This document shows, in pieces, positions 8,403 through 16,237 of a DNA stretch of 30,115 nt. This DNA is from Proteiniphilum sp. UBA5384. GTDB lineage: Bacteria; Bacteroidota; Bacteroidia; Bacteroidales; Dysgonomonadaceae. How positions within the stretch are numbered: position 1 is the first letter of the stretch; each line of letters starts with the position of its first letter. The translations under genes and the position numbers were made by a program. The notes below the pieces were generated by a model, which was not told the origin of the DNA, made no database searches, and worked only from the letters and a program-made list of their open reading frames with translations. The stretch covers positions 82,028-112,142 of the forward strand of contig NZ_DHOS01000006.1 of NCBI RefSeq assembly GCF_002410825.1. The letters are read 5' to 3'.

Positions 8403-10106
8403 ATGATGAAAAAATTTCTTCTTGTATTGGCATCAGTGTTGGTATTCTATGCCTGCTCTGATAATGAAAAAACGTTTATTCCCGCACCTGAGATTACGGA
8501 TGTGGTTATTGACGGCTCTTCTGAAGATACTCCTCTCCGGATAGAGCTTGGAGAAACCTTGTCTTTCTCACTGAATTTGAAAGAACAAATGGATGTTACG
8601 TACAGTTGGCTACTTGATGAAAAAGAAGTAAGTACGGCCGAAAAGTTCGTATTTACACCCGACAAAACAGGAGAGTATCAATTGAACGTTGTCCTGACAA
8701 ACAAAGATGGGATAGCTACTCCAAAAGAAGTGGGAGTAATAGAGGTCATTCATCCAATACCTGTAATTACCGGTCTGTTTTCTGAGGATAAGGAGATCTC
8801 CGGAGAAATAGAAATTACAGCTACCTCCAAACACTCTTTTGAGGTGAAAGCCGATAAAGCGTCTGATGCCATCTACTACTGGTTGATCAATGGTGATACT
8901 ATTCAGGATGCAAATGAGCCTGCATTAGAATATGATTTGGGAATTTCTGGAAAACTGACCGTAACTATTGAAAATAAAGATAATGTTTCGGTTAGCAAAG
9001 ATGTGGAACTCGTCGGGCCATATAAGAATGGAGTATATATTTTTGGGACCTCCTACACCGGACTTTGTTTTATAAGTGAAGATGGGGTGCAGGAAAAAGA
9101 TAATATCTATGAAACTGTAAATGAAGGAGAAAAATTGGGGGACAGCGGCATCAATGATTTTGTAATATACAACAACAAGGTCTACATACTAATACCATCA
9201 ATTTCCTATTCTGATAAGAGAGCGCAAATTGTGGTAGCAGACGCGCAAACAATGAAAAAAATAGATGCGATCACAGCCACCGGATTTTCATCTGCCGATC
9301 TTGGCACAATTTATAATCTTGCAATTATAAATGAAAATAAAGCATATATCGGCAGTAATAAGATAGCCGGTGGCAATATTTCCAGTGTCAAGGTACTCGA
9401 TATGAAAGAGAAGATGATGGCTGAGGCTGAAATAGAAGGTACTTCCGGAAAAATAGGCAGCGAAGGTCCTGCATGGGCACGGATGCTTACCATCGGTGAA
9501 CGCACTCTGGTTGCATGTGGCCCTAAAGTACAAGTAATTAACAATGCTACAGACAAAGTTGAAAAAACAATCGATTTTGAAGCCGGTCAGGTGGTAGATA
9601 TTGTCAAGGGACGCGACAACACAATTTACGCTCTCGTGAATCCGAAAGCATCCGGGTCTCCTGCAACCATTGCAGCGATTAATAAAGAGACATTTGCCGT
9701 GGATACAAGAACAGAACTGGCATACAATAGTAAAAACATCACTTTCAACAGTGGGGGGATGACCAATGCCCGGGTTGCCGTTTCTCCGGTAAGTGACGAT
9801 ATACTTTTCTCTGTAGCGGGTCCTAATGCATGGTCTTCCAGTTCTGAAATATATAAGTACAATTATACCTCCCAAGAGGTGGAACTGTTCGCTGATGTGA
9901 AAAACAACGCGAGGGCTACCGCCATGAATGGATATATGGGCATAGATTCGAAGGGCATCTTATTTGTGCCGCTTAGCGGTCAGTATTCATATCAAAACGA
10001 GGCTATCATCGCTTATGATGTAAAAACTGGAGATTTGCTAACAACCAGTTATTCCAGGTTGAAGCAGGGTGAAGGAAACGTTGTTCCTACATGGATGTTT
10101 AAGTAA
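8403..10106 (+). CDS. PKD-like domains fused to a BtuG/YncE-like beta-propeller, surface lipoprotein
   Basis: This 567-residue lipoprotein has lipobox FYAC (Cys18) followed by SDNE. Two PKD/Ig-like domains lie at about 28-116 and 120-204. Residues 207-567 form a propeller-like domain that opens with NGVYIFGTSYTG. It carries GDSGINDFVIYNNKVYIL from 246, aligning with the GDVGNDL...LYAVI landmark of BtuG. It combines the N-terminal part of BtuH-type proteins with a BtuG-type head. It follows btuG by 57 bases and precedes the LRR gene by 22, so it is probably in the same transcript. Corrinoid binding is an inference from fold and context; a general DUF5074-like role is the alternative. Confidence 0.68.
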   Translation: MMKKFLLVLASVLVFYACSDNEKTFIPAPEITDVVIDGSSEDTPLRIELGETLSFSLNLKEQMDVTYSWLLDEKEVSTAEKFVFTPDKTGEYQLNVVLTNKDGIATPKEVGVIEVIHPIPVITGLFSEDKEISGEIEITATSKHSFEVKADKASDAIYYWLINGDTIQDANEPALEYDLGISGKLTVTIENKDNVSVSKDVELVGPYKNGVYIFGTSYTGLCFISEDGVQEKDNIYETVNEGEKLGDSGINDFVIYNNKVYILIPSISYSDKRAQIVVADAQTMKKIDAITATGFSSADLGTIYNLAIINENKAYIGSNKIAGGNISSVKVLDMKEKMMAEAEIEGTSGKIGSEGPAWARMLTIGERTLVACGPKVQVINNATDKVEKTIDFEAGQVVDIVKGRDNTIYALVNPKASGSPATIAAINKETFAVDTRTELAYNSKNITFNSGGMTNARVAVSPVSDDILFSVAGPNAWSSSSEIYKYNYTSQEVELFADVKNNARATAMNGYMGIDSKGILFVPLSGQYSYQNEAIIAYDVKTGDLLTTSYSRLKQGEGNVVPTWMFK

Positions 10107-10128
10107 AATATGAACTTGATATATTAAA

Positions 10129-11943
10129 ATGAGAAAATTACAGACAATTGTATGGATGCTGTGCCTGGTGTTTTTGGCCGGCTGCTCGGATAGCGATAAT
10201 GGTACTTTGATAAAGGAGATAAAGATATCTTCTTCATTAGAAATCAAAGTGGAAGAAGGAAGTACTTTGAGTGTGCAAGTATTACCTGAAAACAGTGCAG
10301 AGGAGGCTAAACTGGTATGGAAATCGTCAGATGAATCGGTAGTGGCAGTAGACCAGACAGGTAGGTTATCCGCTTTGAAGGTTGGAGAAGCTGTTGTCTC
10401 GGTCGAATTGGTTAGAAACTCCAATGTGAGATCCGAGTGTCTTGTCACTGTGACGGATGAGGAGAAAGAAGAAGGAGTGGATTATAACAGAATCGTGGAA
10501 TTTGAGGATCCTCTCCTGTCTATTTTGATGTTAAAGTACGACTCCAACAATGATGGAAAGCTTCAATTTAAAGAAGCGTTGATGATAAGGGAACTGCTTG
10601 TTGGTTTTAGCAATATAAAAAGTCTGAAAGGGTTGGAAAATCTGGAAAATCTGGTGTTGCTATCAGCTCCCGGGAACCAACTAACTTCGGTTGATTTATC
10701 TGCAAATAAGAAACTAACTTACGTTTATCTGCACAGCAATATAATCGAAACATTGGATGTGTCAGATTTGGAACTTTTACAGGAACTGAATTGCAGTGCA
10801 AACCGGCTTTCTGCTATTGATGTGACAAACAACCCCAATCTGAAGATGCTGGATATATCATTGAATCATGAGGGTAGGGGTAATAATTCCGGAATAACAG
10901 AATTAGATGTAACCCACAACACCAAATTAGAGAAACTAGATCTAAATTACACCAATGTGTCAGAATTGGACCTCAGTAAGAATACCGAATTAAAATGGAT
11001 AGATTTCGGACTTACATCATATACATCGCCAAACACCCAACCTATCACCAAGATAGATTTTTCAAATAATCTGAAACTCGAGCATATAGGTTGTGAAGCC
11101 ATGATCAGGACATATGATATGGATGGAAATTTAGTGGAGGACAGAGTGGGTCTAAGTAAAATGGATGTATCAATGTTGTCTGAATTGCAATCTCTTAGCT
11201 TCCCGGGAAATAGTATTAAGAATATAGATTTATCCAAGAATTTGAAATTAACATCCCTGAATTGTTCCCATAACTACATAGAAGATCTGGATGTTACTTA
11301 TAATGATAAGCTGGAAAAATTGGTTTGTGATTGGAATAAATTATCAAGCCTGGATTTGTCGAAAAGTAGTTCTTTGGAACATTTGGACTGCGCCAACAAT
11401 CAAATTGATAAATTAGATATAAGCAATACCAGAATGAGTTATTTGCTTGGAAATAATAATAACATCACCGAGTTCAATCTCGGTAATAAAGTTTTTGATA
11501 CCCCGGGCGGTAATGACAAGAAGCCTTATTTATATTTGAAACTGAATAATAACAAAATATCGTCTATTGATGTCAGTAAACAAGTAAACTTGGCATGGTT
11601 AGAGATTAATAATAATGAGTTGACAAGTCTGGATATTTCGAGTTGTACAAATCTGGGAGGAGTATTGTTGAACAATAATAAAGTATCCACACTCAATATT
11701 TCAAACATAACCCATATCTGGGAAGTACAGGCAACAAACAATAAGTTGAGCGGCACTATTGATTTGTCTCATTTAAGCTTAAGCCGTTTAGATTTAGAGG
11801 GCAATCCCGACCTGAAAAGTATATTGGTCTGGAGTGACTTTAAAGAGGATTGCAATCAACTTATCGTAGATCATACGACAGGTTCTACAATATCCAGAAA
11901 ATGCTATACTAAAGATGACACTGCATCTTGGGTTAAAAAATAA
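10129..11943 (+). CDS. Ig-like (BIG2) / EF-hand / internalin-type leucine-rich repeat surface lipoprotein
   Basis: This 604-residue lipoprotein has lipobox LAGC (Cys19) then SDSD. A BIG2-like domain spans about 28-110 (motif WKSSDESVVAVDQTGRLSAL). A textbook EF-hand calcium loop, DSNNDGKLQFKE, occupies 138-149. From about 160 to 570 there are many 21-22-residue repeats of the form LxxLDLSxNxxLxxLxCxxN, like Bacteroidota internalin-type repeats. These repeats differ from the receptor-L-type repeats of the other LRR lipoproteins in this window. The solenoid is probably a calcium-stabilised surface scaffold or binding protein. No enzymatic motif is visible. The gene is 16 bases upstream of DUF6580 and probably cotranscribed with it. 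Confidence 0.75.
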   Translation: MRKLQTIVWMLCLVFLAGCSDSDNGTLIKEIKISSSLEIKVEEGSTLSVQVLPENSAEEAKLVWKSSDESVVAVDQTGRLSALKVGEAVVSVELVRNSNVRSECLVTVTDEEKEEGVDYNRIVEFEDPLLSILMLKYDSNNDGKLQFKEALMIRELLVGFSNIKSLKGLENLENLVLLSAPGNQLTSVDLSANKKLTYVYLHSNIIETLDVSDLELLQELNCSANRLSAIDVTNNPNLKMLDISLNHEGRGNNSGITELDVTHNTKLEKLDLNYTNVSELDLSKNTELKWIDFGLTSYTSPNTQPITKIDFSNNLKLEHIGCEAMIRTYDMDGNLVEDRVGLSKMDVSMLSELQSLSFPGNSIKNIDLSKNLKLTSLNCSHNYIEDLDVTYNDKLEKLVCDWNKLSSLDLSKSSSLEHLDCANNQIDKLDISNTRMSYLLGNNNNITEFNLGNKVFDTPGGNDKKPYLYLKLNNNKISSIDVSKQVNLAWLEINNNELTSLDISSCTNLGGVLLNNNKVSTLNISNITHIWEVQATNNKLSGTIDLSHLSLSRLDLEGNPDLKSILVWSDFKEDCNQLIVDHTTGSTISRKCYTKDDTASWVKK

Positions 11944-11959
11944 TCTAAAAACAAAAATA

Positions 11960-12535
11960 ATGGCAAAAAACAAAATAATCCTTCGTTTCAGCGTGATAAC
12001 GCTGTTAATCCTACTGGCCGCATTGAGCCGGCTGATCCCCCACCCTGCCAATTTCGCCCCCATAGGCGGGATGGCACTTTTTGGCGCGGCATATTACAAT
12101 CGGCGTGTATGGGCATTCGTGGTTCCCGTCGTTTCGATGTGGATCAGCGATCTGATACTGAATAATGTGGTATACGGTGCCTATTTCGATGGATTTGTAT
12201 GGTTTTATAGCGGTGCATGGTTCACTTACGGTGCATTTGTCCTGATCGTGCTGATGGGGATGTTTACCCTGCGGAAAATAAAGGTGCCGAACCTGCTATT
12301 CTCCGCTCTGGGAGCGTCGGTTATCTTCTTTCTGGTATCGAACTTCGGTGTCTGGTTCTCCGGCACCCTATACCCGAAAGATTTCGGCGGATTGATGGCT
12401 TGCTATACGGCGGGAATACCTTTCTTCAAAAATACGGTGATGGGCGACCTGTTTTATACGGCCCTCCTTTTCGGCGCATTCGAACTGAGCGCGCGCCGCT
12501 TCCCGGTACTGAAAAAGGTGAATGTGAACGCCTGA
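11960..12535 (+). CDS. DUF6580 family integral membrane protein, putative transporter component
   Basis: This 191-residue, highly hydrophobic protein has about six predicted membrane segments near residues 9-24, 32-46, 50-66, 86-104, 110-132 and 158-176. The N-terminal SRLIPHPANFAPIGG (23-37) and the SNFGVW (127-132) and GDLFYTALLFG motifs fit DUF6580. The layout resembles small S-components of ECF vitamin transporters, but no biochemical role is established to my knowledge. The ATG at 11960 is chosen because earlier codons overlap the preceding gene and give no hydrophobic start. Closing a B12-riboswitch operon suggests a role in inner-membrane corrinoid or precursor uptake; this is inference. 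A decayed 3' copy ends cluster B. Confidence 0.72.
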   Translation: MAKNKIILRFSVITLLILLAALSRLIPHPANFAPIGGMALFGAAYYNRRVWAFVVPVVSMWISDLILNNVVYGAYFDGFVWFYSGAWFTYGAFVLIVLMGMFTLRKIKVPNLLFSALGASVIFFLVSNFGVWFSGTLYPKDFGGLMACYTAGIPFFKNTVMGDLFYTALLFGAFELSARRFPVLKKVNVNA

Positions 12536-12630
12536 GACAGTAAATATCTCTTTTATCCTGTAGCGGGATAGAATAGACCGGAAAATATGCTAAAGGAAAC
12601 CTTTGGCTGTTCTCCGATTCTATGCTTGTA
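12419..12630 (+). repeat. Duplicated segment, copy 1 (DUF6580 3' end plus downstream hairpin region)
   Basis: The end of the DUF6580 gene and about 95 bases beyond it align with 29535-29745. By eye the coding part is roughly 85 percent identical. The non-coding part conserves both the small ATCCT...GGAT hairpin and the larger stem-loop. The match fades downstream of about 12660. Confidence 0.75.
12568..12624 (+). terminator. Probable intrinsic terminator after cluster A
   Basis: An inner stem, GCTAAAGG (12589-12596) with CCTTTGGC (12600-12607), is closed by a three-base loop. It is flanked by outer pairings CGGA/TCCG and ATAGAAT/ATTCTAT. It is the counterpart of the clearer terminator at 29687-29738. 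The U-tract is poor here, so efficiency is uncertain. Confidence 0.5.
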
Positions 12631-12635
12631 TTACA

Positions 12636-12669
12636 TTTGAGAATTTTATATTTTTCTTCTATAAATTTG
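12636..12669 (+). promoter_or_regulatory. Candidate Bacteroidota promoter for the small lipoprotein gene
   Basis: TAAATTTG at 12662-12669 fits the -7 consensus TAnnTTTG, with TTTG at 12636-12639 as a -33 element. The 22-base spacing is one or more longer than the usual 19-21. It would give a leader of about 60 bases before the ATG at 12739. Confidence 0.4.
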
Positions 12670-12738
12670 ATTGTCAATTTTTATGGATCTGTGTATATGT
12701 CTGAACTTTTATGTACATTTCTTTAAACGAAATAAATT

Positions 12739-13125
12739 ATGAAAAAGCATCTTTTTATTTTTTTATCACTATCCTTGATTTCATTGTGGATTAGTTGCAG
12801 CGACAATAATAGCGACATGGCGATTGAAAGTCTGGCGCAAACACATTGGAAAGGTTCTTATCAGAATGCCGGCAAAACCCACGATATCATCCTTGTCTTC
12901 ACCGGTATTAAGAACGGCTATTTTATCTTTGGTGAAGATTCTAAAAAAGAAGATAGCTTTAGCTACAAAAAGGAAGACAAAATACTTAATTTCTCATGCA
13001 TTCAAACAGATTTATTAAATGGTAATTGGTGGATATACAAGCTAACTCAAAAAGAGCTTGTCATAAGCCAAAATCCTTATGATGAAAATAATAAAAAGAC
13101 GTTGAACTTAAAAAGAATTTATTAA
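12739..13125 (+). CDS. Small lipoprotein, lipocalin-like appearance, unknown function
   Basis: This 128-residue lipoprotein has lipobox WISC (Cys20) followed by SDNNSD. The mature part is about 108 residues with alternating short beta patterns. It has WKGSY near the start (37-41), NWW at 96-98, then KLTQKELVIS and a closing LNLKRIY. This resembles small lipocalin-like or antiparallel barrel lipoproteins of Bacteroidota, but I cannot assign a family. It lies between the two cobalamin clusters, beyond the terminator-like hairpin of cluster A, and probably has its own promoter. The surrounding A/T-rich sequence has no match at the equivalent position after cluster B, so it may be a later insertion at the junction. 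A link to corrinoid uptake is possible but unsupported. Confidence 0.6.
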   Translation: MKKHLFIFLSLSLISLWISCSDNNSDMAIESLAQTHWKGSYQNAGKTHDIILVFTGIKNGYFIFGEDSKKEDSFSYKKEDKILNFSCIQTDLLNGNWWIYKLTQKELVISQNPYDENNKKTLNLKRIY

Positions 13126-13127
13126 TT

Positions 13128-13205
13128 ATGAAACAAAAAAAATTATTCATGATCACAATTATCTTGTTGACCATAAGTTTCTTCATTGGCTGTTCCGACA
13201 AATAA
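13128..13205 (+). pseudogene. Lipoprotein gene truncated right after its signal peptide
   Basis: This 25-codon frame starts 2 bases after the preceding stop. It encodes a complete lipoprotein signal peptide with lipobox FIGC (Cys22), then SDK and a stop. Nothing downstream resumes a recognisable lipoprotein in another frame. The simplest reading is the 5' remnant of a second small lipoprotein gene, with the remainder deleted. A genuine tiny lipopeptide is a less likely alternative. Confidence 0.5.
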
Positions 13206-13286
13206 AATTTTTCCAAATCTGGCAATTAAAGGTCTGCCGGTTAACAATAGTATCAGCTGAAAACTATAAGAAAAAATTACCATCTC

Positions 13287-13371
13287 CCGCCACCGGAATA
13301 AACTGCAAACCTCATGCCTAAACCGACTCATTCTCGAATCATCCACCCCGCCGGTGCGGATTTTAAATCCG
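13287..13371. repeat. REP/MITE-like imperfect inverted repeat
   Basis: CCGCCACCGG (13287-13296) is nearly inverse-complementary to CCGGTGCGG (13351-13359). The right arm runs into the near-perfect palindrome CGGATTTTAAATCCG (13357-13371). No transposase is nearby. The element sits just upstream of the point where the CWC gene fragment begins. It looks like a small non-autonomous repeat, but I see only this one copy in the window. Confidence 0.4.
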
Positions 13372-13396
13372 TGTCCTGATACGGGAAACAGAAAGG

Positions 13397-13573
13397 CGTA
13401 AGCCCGATGATATTTTCTCGTGCGAATGTGCCGATATCTATATTCCACCGAACCTGGCATTCCAGATCGATTCCATCTACAGCGAATGTATCTGTGCCAA
13501 ATGCCTGAAAGAAATGATTGAGGAGTTTCATCAAGAGAGAACTGAAACAAAATCACCCAAATCTATTTTATGA
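13397..13573 (+). pseudogene. Truncated cysteine-rich CWC family gene (5' end lost)
   Basis: The frame encodes the C-terminal 58 residues of a small cysteine-rich protein: KPDDIFSCECADIYIPPNLA, then AFQIDSIYSECICAKCLKEM and a charged tail ending in SPKSIL. Bases 13398-13478 match 30035-30115 at 80 of 81 positions. There the intact gene has an extra N-terminal MEKKCPRCGNKFEC with two CxxC-type cysteine pairs. Here that start is missing, and the upstream sequence is unrelated repeat-like DNA. No plausible start codon restores the zinc-ribbon half, so the copy is probably non-functional. Confidence 0.8.
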
Positions 13574-13801
13574 CCCGAGAAAACAGCATTTATGAGTGTA
13601 AAATATTAAGGCAAAACAAGATTATTCACTCCATATAAGTGCTAAAATAACTTATTTTATCCTTCACCTATTCTGCCCTATTTTTGTATATGAAAAAACC
13701 CTTTACGTGCCTGCATTCTGTTTGCAATCGAAGATGTAAAAAAGGGAAAATATATACCATCCTTTTTAAAATTTATCAAACTAAATACAAAATAAAAACA
13801 C

Positions 13802-13809
13802 TATCTTTG
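13802..13809 (+). promoter_or_regulatory. Candidate promoter -7 element for cluster B
   Basis: TATCTTTG matches the Bacteroidota -7 consensus TAnnTTTG exactly. It would place the transcription start near 13815, just where the riboswitch begins. No good TTTG -33 element is found 19-21 bases upstream, so support is from the -7 and position only. Confidence 0.5.
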
Positions 13810-13814
13810 TATTG

Positions 13815-13997
13815 AATTTTGGTGTCATTCACTTCAACGGCTTCGAAGTGAACGATGAAAAGGGAATCAGGTGCAAATCCTGAACAGACCCGCTGCTGTA
13901 AGCTCCGCTTACGTGCTGGATAAACACCTCAATGCCACTGTTCCGATAAAAGGGATGGGAAGGCGTCCGGACACGGGAGTAAGTCAGAAGACCTGCC
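13815..13997 (+). promoter_or_regulatory. Cobalamin riboswitch (complete aptamer), cluster B
   Basis: This is a full cobalamin aptamer. The 5' arm holds AAAGGGAATCAGGTGCAAAT and the CCTGAACAGACCCGCTGCTG core typical of the class. The B12-box core GCCACTG falls at 13934-13940 and AGTCAGAAGACCTGCC closes the structure at 13982-13997. It lies 153 bases upstream of the btuB start and should lower expression of the BtuB-BtuG-BtuH-LRR series when corrinoid is abundant. Its 3' half is nearly identical to the riboswitch at the left window edge. Confidence 0.96.
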
Positions 13998-14150
13998 AAG
14001 ACCACTAAGTTTTAAGCTTTCGGGAAATAAAGCTGAAGGACACTGGTGTGAAGTCAATCTCTACTTTTTAGGGTGATAGGTTTTATTTGCGCAATCCTTA
14101 TTAATTTATTTCCGGCTTAGCTATTTGATCATTATCAATTGTCGGAGAAG
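13998..14150 (+). promoter_or_regulatory. Riboswitch-to-btuB leader with small hairpin
   Basis: This 153-base leader contains AGCTTT (14015-14020) pairing with AAAGCT (14029-14034). No strong terminator with a U-tract is visible, so translational control or a more distant pairing is possible. It shares no clear similarity with the leader after the first riboswitch. Confidence 0.35.
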
Positions 14151-16232
14151 ATGCACTACGTCCGTGTTTCAAGTCTTTGCTTGAACCTTTTTCTTTTGTT
14201 CGTTATTCAATCTGTCAATGGCCAGAATAAACTCGACAGTGTACAACTGCTGCAGGAGGTGGTTGTGACAGAGAAATTTATACCTAAAGATATTATTCCT
14301 GTCCAAACCCTTACCGGAAAGGAATTAGAAAAGCTGAATGCGCATTCTGTGGCCGACGCCTTACGTTATTTTTCGGGTGTGCAACTCAAAGATTACGGAG
14401 GTGTGGGTGGATTGAAGACAATCAATGTCCGCAGTATGGGAAGCGAGCATGTCGGTGTTTTCTATGATGGAATTGAAATAGGGAATGCGCAGAATGGGAT
14501 CGTGGATTTAGGACGGTTTTCCCTTGAAAATATGGAGATGCTGTCCCTCTATAACGGGCAGAAAAGTGCCATTTTCCAGGCGGCGAAGGATTATGCTTCG
14601 GCCAGTGCCTTGTATATGCAAGCCAAAGAGCCGTCATTCAAGAAGGATAAAAAACACAATATAAACCTGGTGTACAAGACAGGCTCTTTCGATCTGGTCA
14701 ATCCTTCTATCCTTTGGGAACAGCAATTATCACCTGCCATAAGTTCGTCCCTCAATGTAGATTACACAAACTCCTCCGGTAAATACAAGTTCCGTTATAA
14801 GGTTGTGAACAAGGAAGATGACAGAGGCGGATTCGATACCACTGAAGTGAGGAAAAACGGGGATATAGAATATCTTCGGCTGGAACAGTCCCTGTTTGGA
14901 AAAATAAAAGGGGGAGATTGGAAAACAAAACTCTATTACTATCATTCCGAACGGGGAGTTCCCGGGGCGATTGTCCGGGAGACACCGGGACGCTATTCTA
15001 ACGAAGACCGCCTATGGGACAGGAATTTTTTTTTCCAGACATCACTCAAGAAGCGGCCAAGTAGAAGATATTCAACCCAGCTATTGGCTAAATATGCCTA
15101 TGACTATATGCACTATTTGTCTGATCCGGAAAAGGATGAGCAGGTAGTCATCAAAGTGGACAATAAATACCACCTGCAGGAAGCCTATATCTCCTCTGCC
15201 AATCTATTCAACATCCTGCCATTCTGGAATGTCAACTTGTCGGTGGATTATCAATGGAATAAACTGGATGCCAACCTGGAAGATTTTTCATATCCCGACA
15301 GGCATTCTTTGTGGATAGCAGCGGCGACATCGTTGTACTTCGATCACATCAAGATACAAGGAAGCCTGCTCTCCTCTATCTTCGACGAGACTTTCACCGA
15401 AAACATTATCGATCCTTTCACCGGCCTGCGCACAGGAAAAGAGAAGGTTACAAAGAACTGGGATAAATATACACCCTCTCTGATTGTCTCCTATAAACCA
15501 TTTATTGCACAGGATTTCCATTTGCGCTCTTTCTATAAAAAGATATTCCGGTTGCCCACCTTCAATGAGGTCTATTACGCCATTATCGGAAGCGGAAAAT
15601 CGGCTTTACGGCCTGAATATACAACCCAATATGATATAGGGGCGACGTACAGCAAGAATTTCAATGGTTCCTTGTTGAAGAATGTGGAAGGACAGGTGGA
15701 TGTCTATTACAATGAGGTAATCGACAAAATAGTGGCAGTGCCGACGGTAAGCCTGCAGCGATGGTCGATGATGAACCTTGGCTTAGTGAAAATTAAAGGG
15801 ATCGATGTCACTTCGGCACTTACCATCACCCCTTACCACGACTGTACGGTAACAGGGCGGTTCTCTTATACCTATCAGGAAGCACTCGATTATTCCGATC
15901 CGGAAGAGCCGCTGACCTATAAGAATCAGATACCCTATATCCCAAAGCATAGCGGTTCGGCTATCTTAAGTGGAGAATATCTGCAATGGGAATTAAATTA
16001 TAGTTTTATCTATTCAGGTGAACGCTATAGTAGCAGTGCCAACATACCCATAAACAAGGTGTTGGCATGGTACACCAATGATATTGCATTGAGTCGGCAA
16101 TTCAACTGGAGAGACAATCGTTACAAAGTTACCATGGAGGTGAATAATCTTTTCAATCAACGCTATGAGGTGGTCAGTCGCTACCCTATGCCGGGCACAA
16201 ACTTCAAGTTTATTTTCAGGGCTAATTTTTAA
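14151..16232 (+). CDS. btuB: BtuB-type TonB-dependent outer-membrane corrinoid receptor (cluster B)
   Basis: This 693-residue receptor imports corrinoids across the outer membrane. The ATG at 14151 is preferred over a TTG four codons earlier. The signal peptide ends around VNGQ (residue 24). The TonB box is LLQEVVVTE at 33-41. The plug domain (about 48-155) contains YFSGVQLKDYGGVGGLKTIN and VGVFYDGIEIGNAQNG, almost the same as in the cluster A receptor. The barrel ends in the usual aromatic (RANF). The btuG start follows after 5 bases. Compared with the cluster A copy, the barrel loops differ more than the plug, which could mean different ligand or lid preference. It is the first gene after a complete cobalamin riboswitch. 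Confidence 0.94.
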   Translation: MHYVRVSSLCLNLFLLFVIQSVNGQNKLDSVQLLQEVVVTEKFIPKDIIPVQTLTGKELEKLNAHSVADALRYFSGVQLKDYGGVGGLKTINVRSMGSEHVGVFYDGIEIGNAQNGIVDLGRFSLENMEMLSLYNGQKSAIFQAAKDYASASALYMQAKEPSFKKDKKHNINLVYKTGSFDLVNPSILWEQQLSPAISSSLNVDYTNSSGKYKFRYKVVNKEDDRGGFDTTEVRKNGDIEYLRLEQSLFGKIKGGDWKTKLYYYHSERGVPGAIVRETPGRYSNEDRLWDRNFFFQTSLKKRPSRRYSTQLLAKYAYDYMHYLSDPEKDEQVVIKVDNKYHLQEAYISSANLFNILPFWNVNLSVDYQWNKLDANLEDFSYPDRHSLWIAAATSLYFDHIKIQGSLLSSIFDETFTENIIDPFTGLRTGKEKVTKNWDKYTPSLIVSYKPFIAQDFHLRSFYKKIFRLPTFNEVYYAIIGSGKSALRPEYTTQYDIGATYSKNFNGSLLKNVEGQVDVYYNEVIDKIVAVPTVSLQRWSMMNLGLVKIKGIDVTSALTITPYHDCTVTGRFSYTYQEALDYSDPEEPLTYKNQIPYIPKHSGSAILSGEYLQWELNYSFIYSGERYSSSANIPINKVLAWYTNDIALSRQFNWRDNRYKVTMEVNNLFNQRYEVVSRYPMPGTNFKFIFRANF

Positions 16233-16237
16233 TTCAG

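Noticed and set aside
10620..11800. Periodic sequence that could be mistaken for a DNA repeat array
   Set aside because: The period of about 63-66 bases reflects protein leucine-rich repeats; the DNA units are degenerate and have no spacers, so it is not a CRISPR or satellite array.
13739..13767. AAAAAGG/CCTTTTT hairpin before the cluster B promoter
   Set aside because: The stem is almost all A/T and no intact gene upstream needs it; kept only as a weak possible terminator.
13574..13801. Intergenic stretch before the second riboswitch
   Set aside because: I looked for a small gene or RNA; it contains only A/T-rich sequence, an isolated TATTTTTG match at 13679-13686 without a -33 partner, and the weak hairpin at 13739.
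14139..14150. TTG start four codons before the chosen btuB start
   Set aside because: The ATG at 14151 gives a normal signal peptide; nothing supports a rare start.
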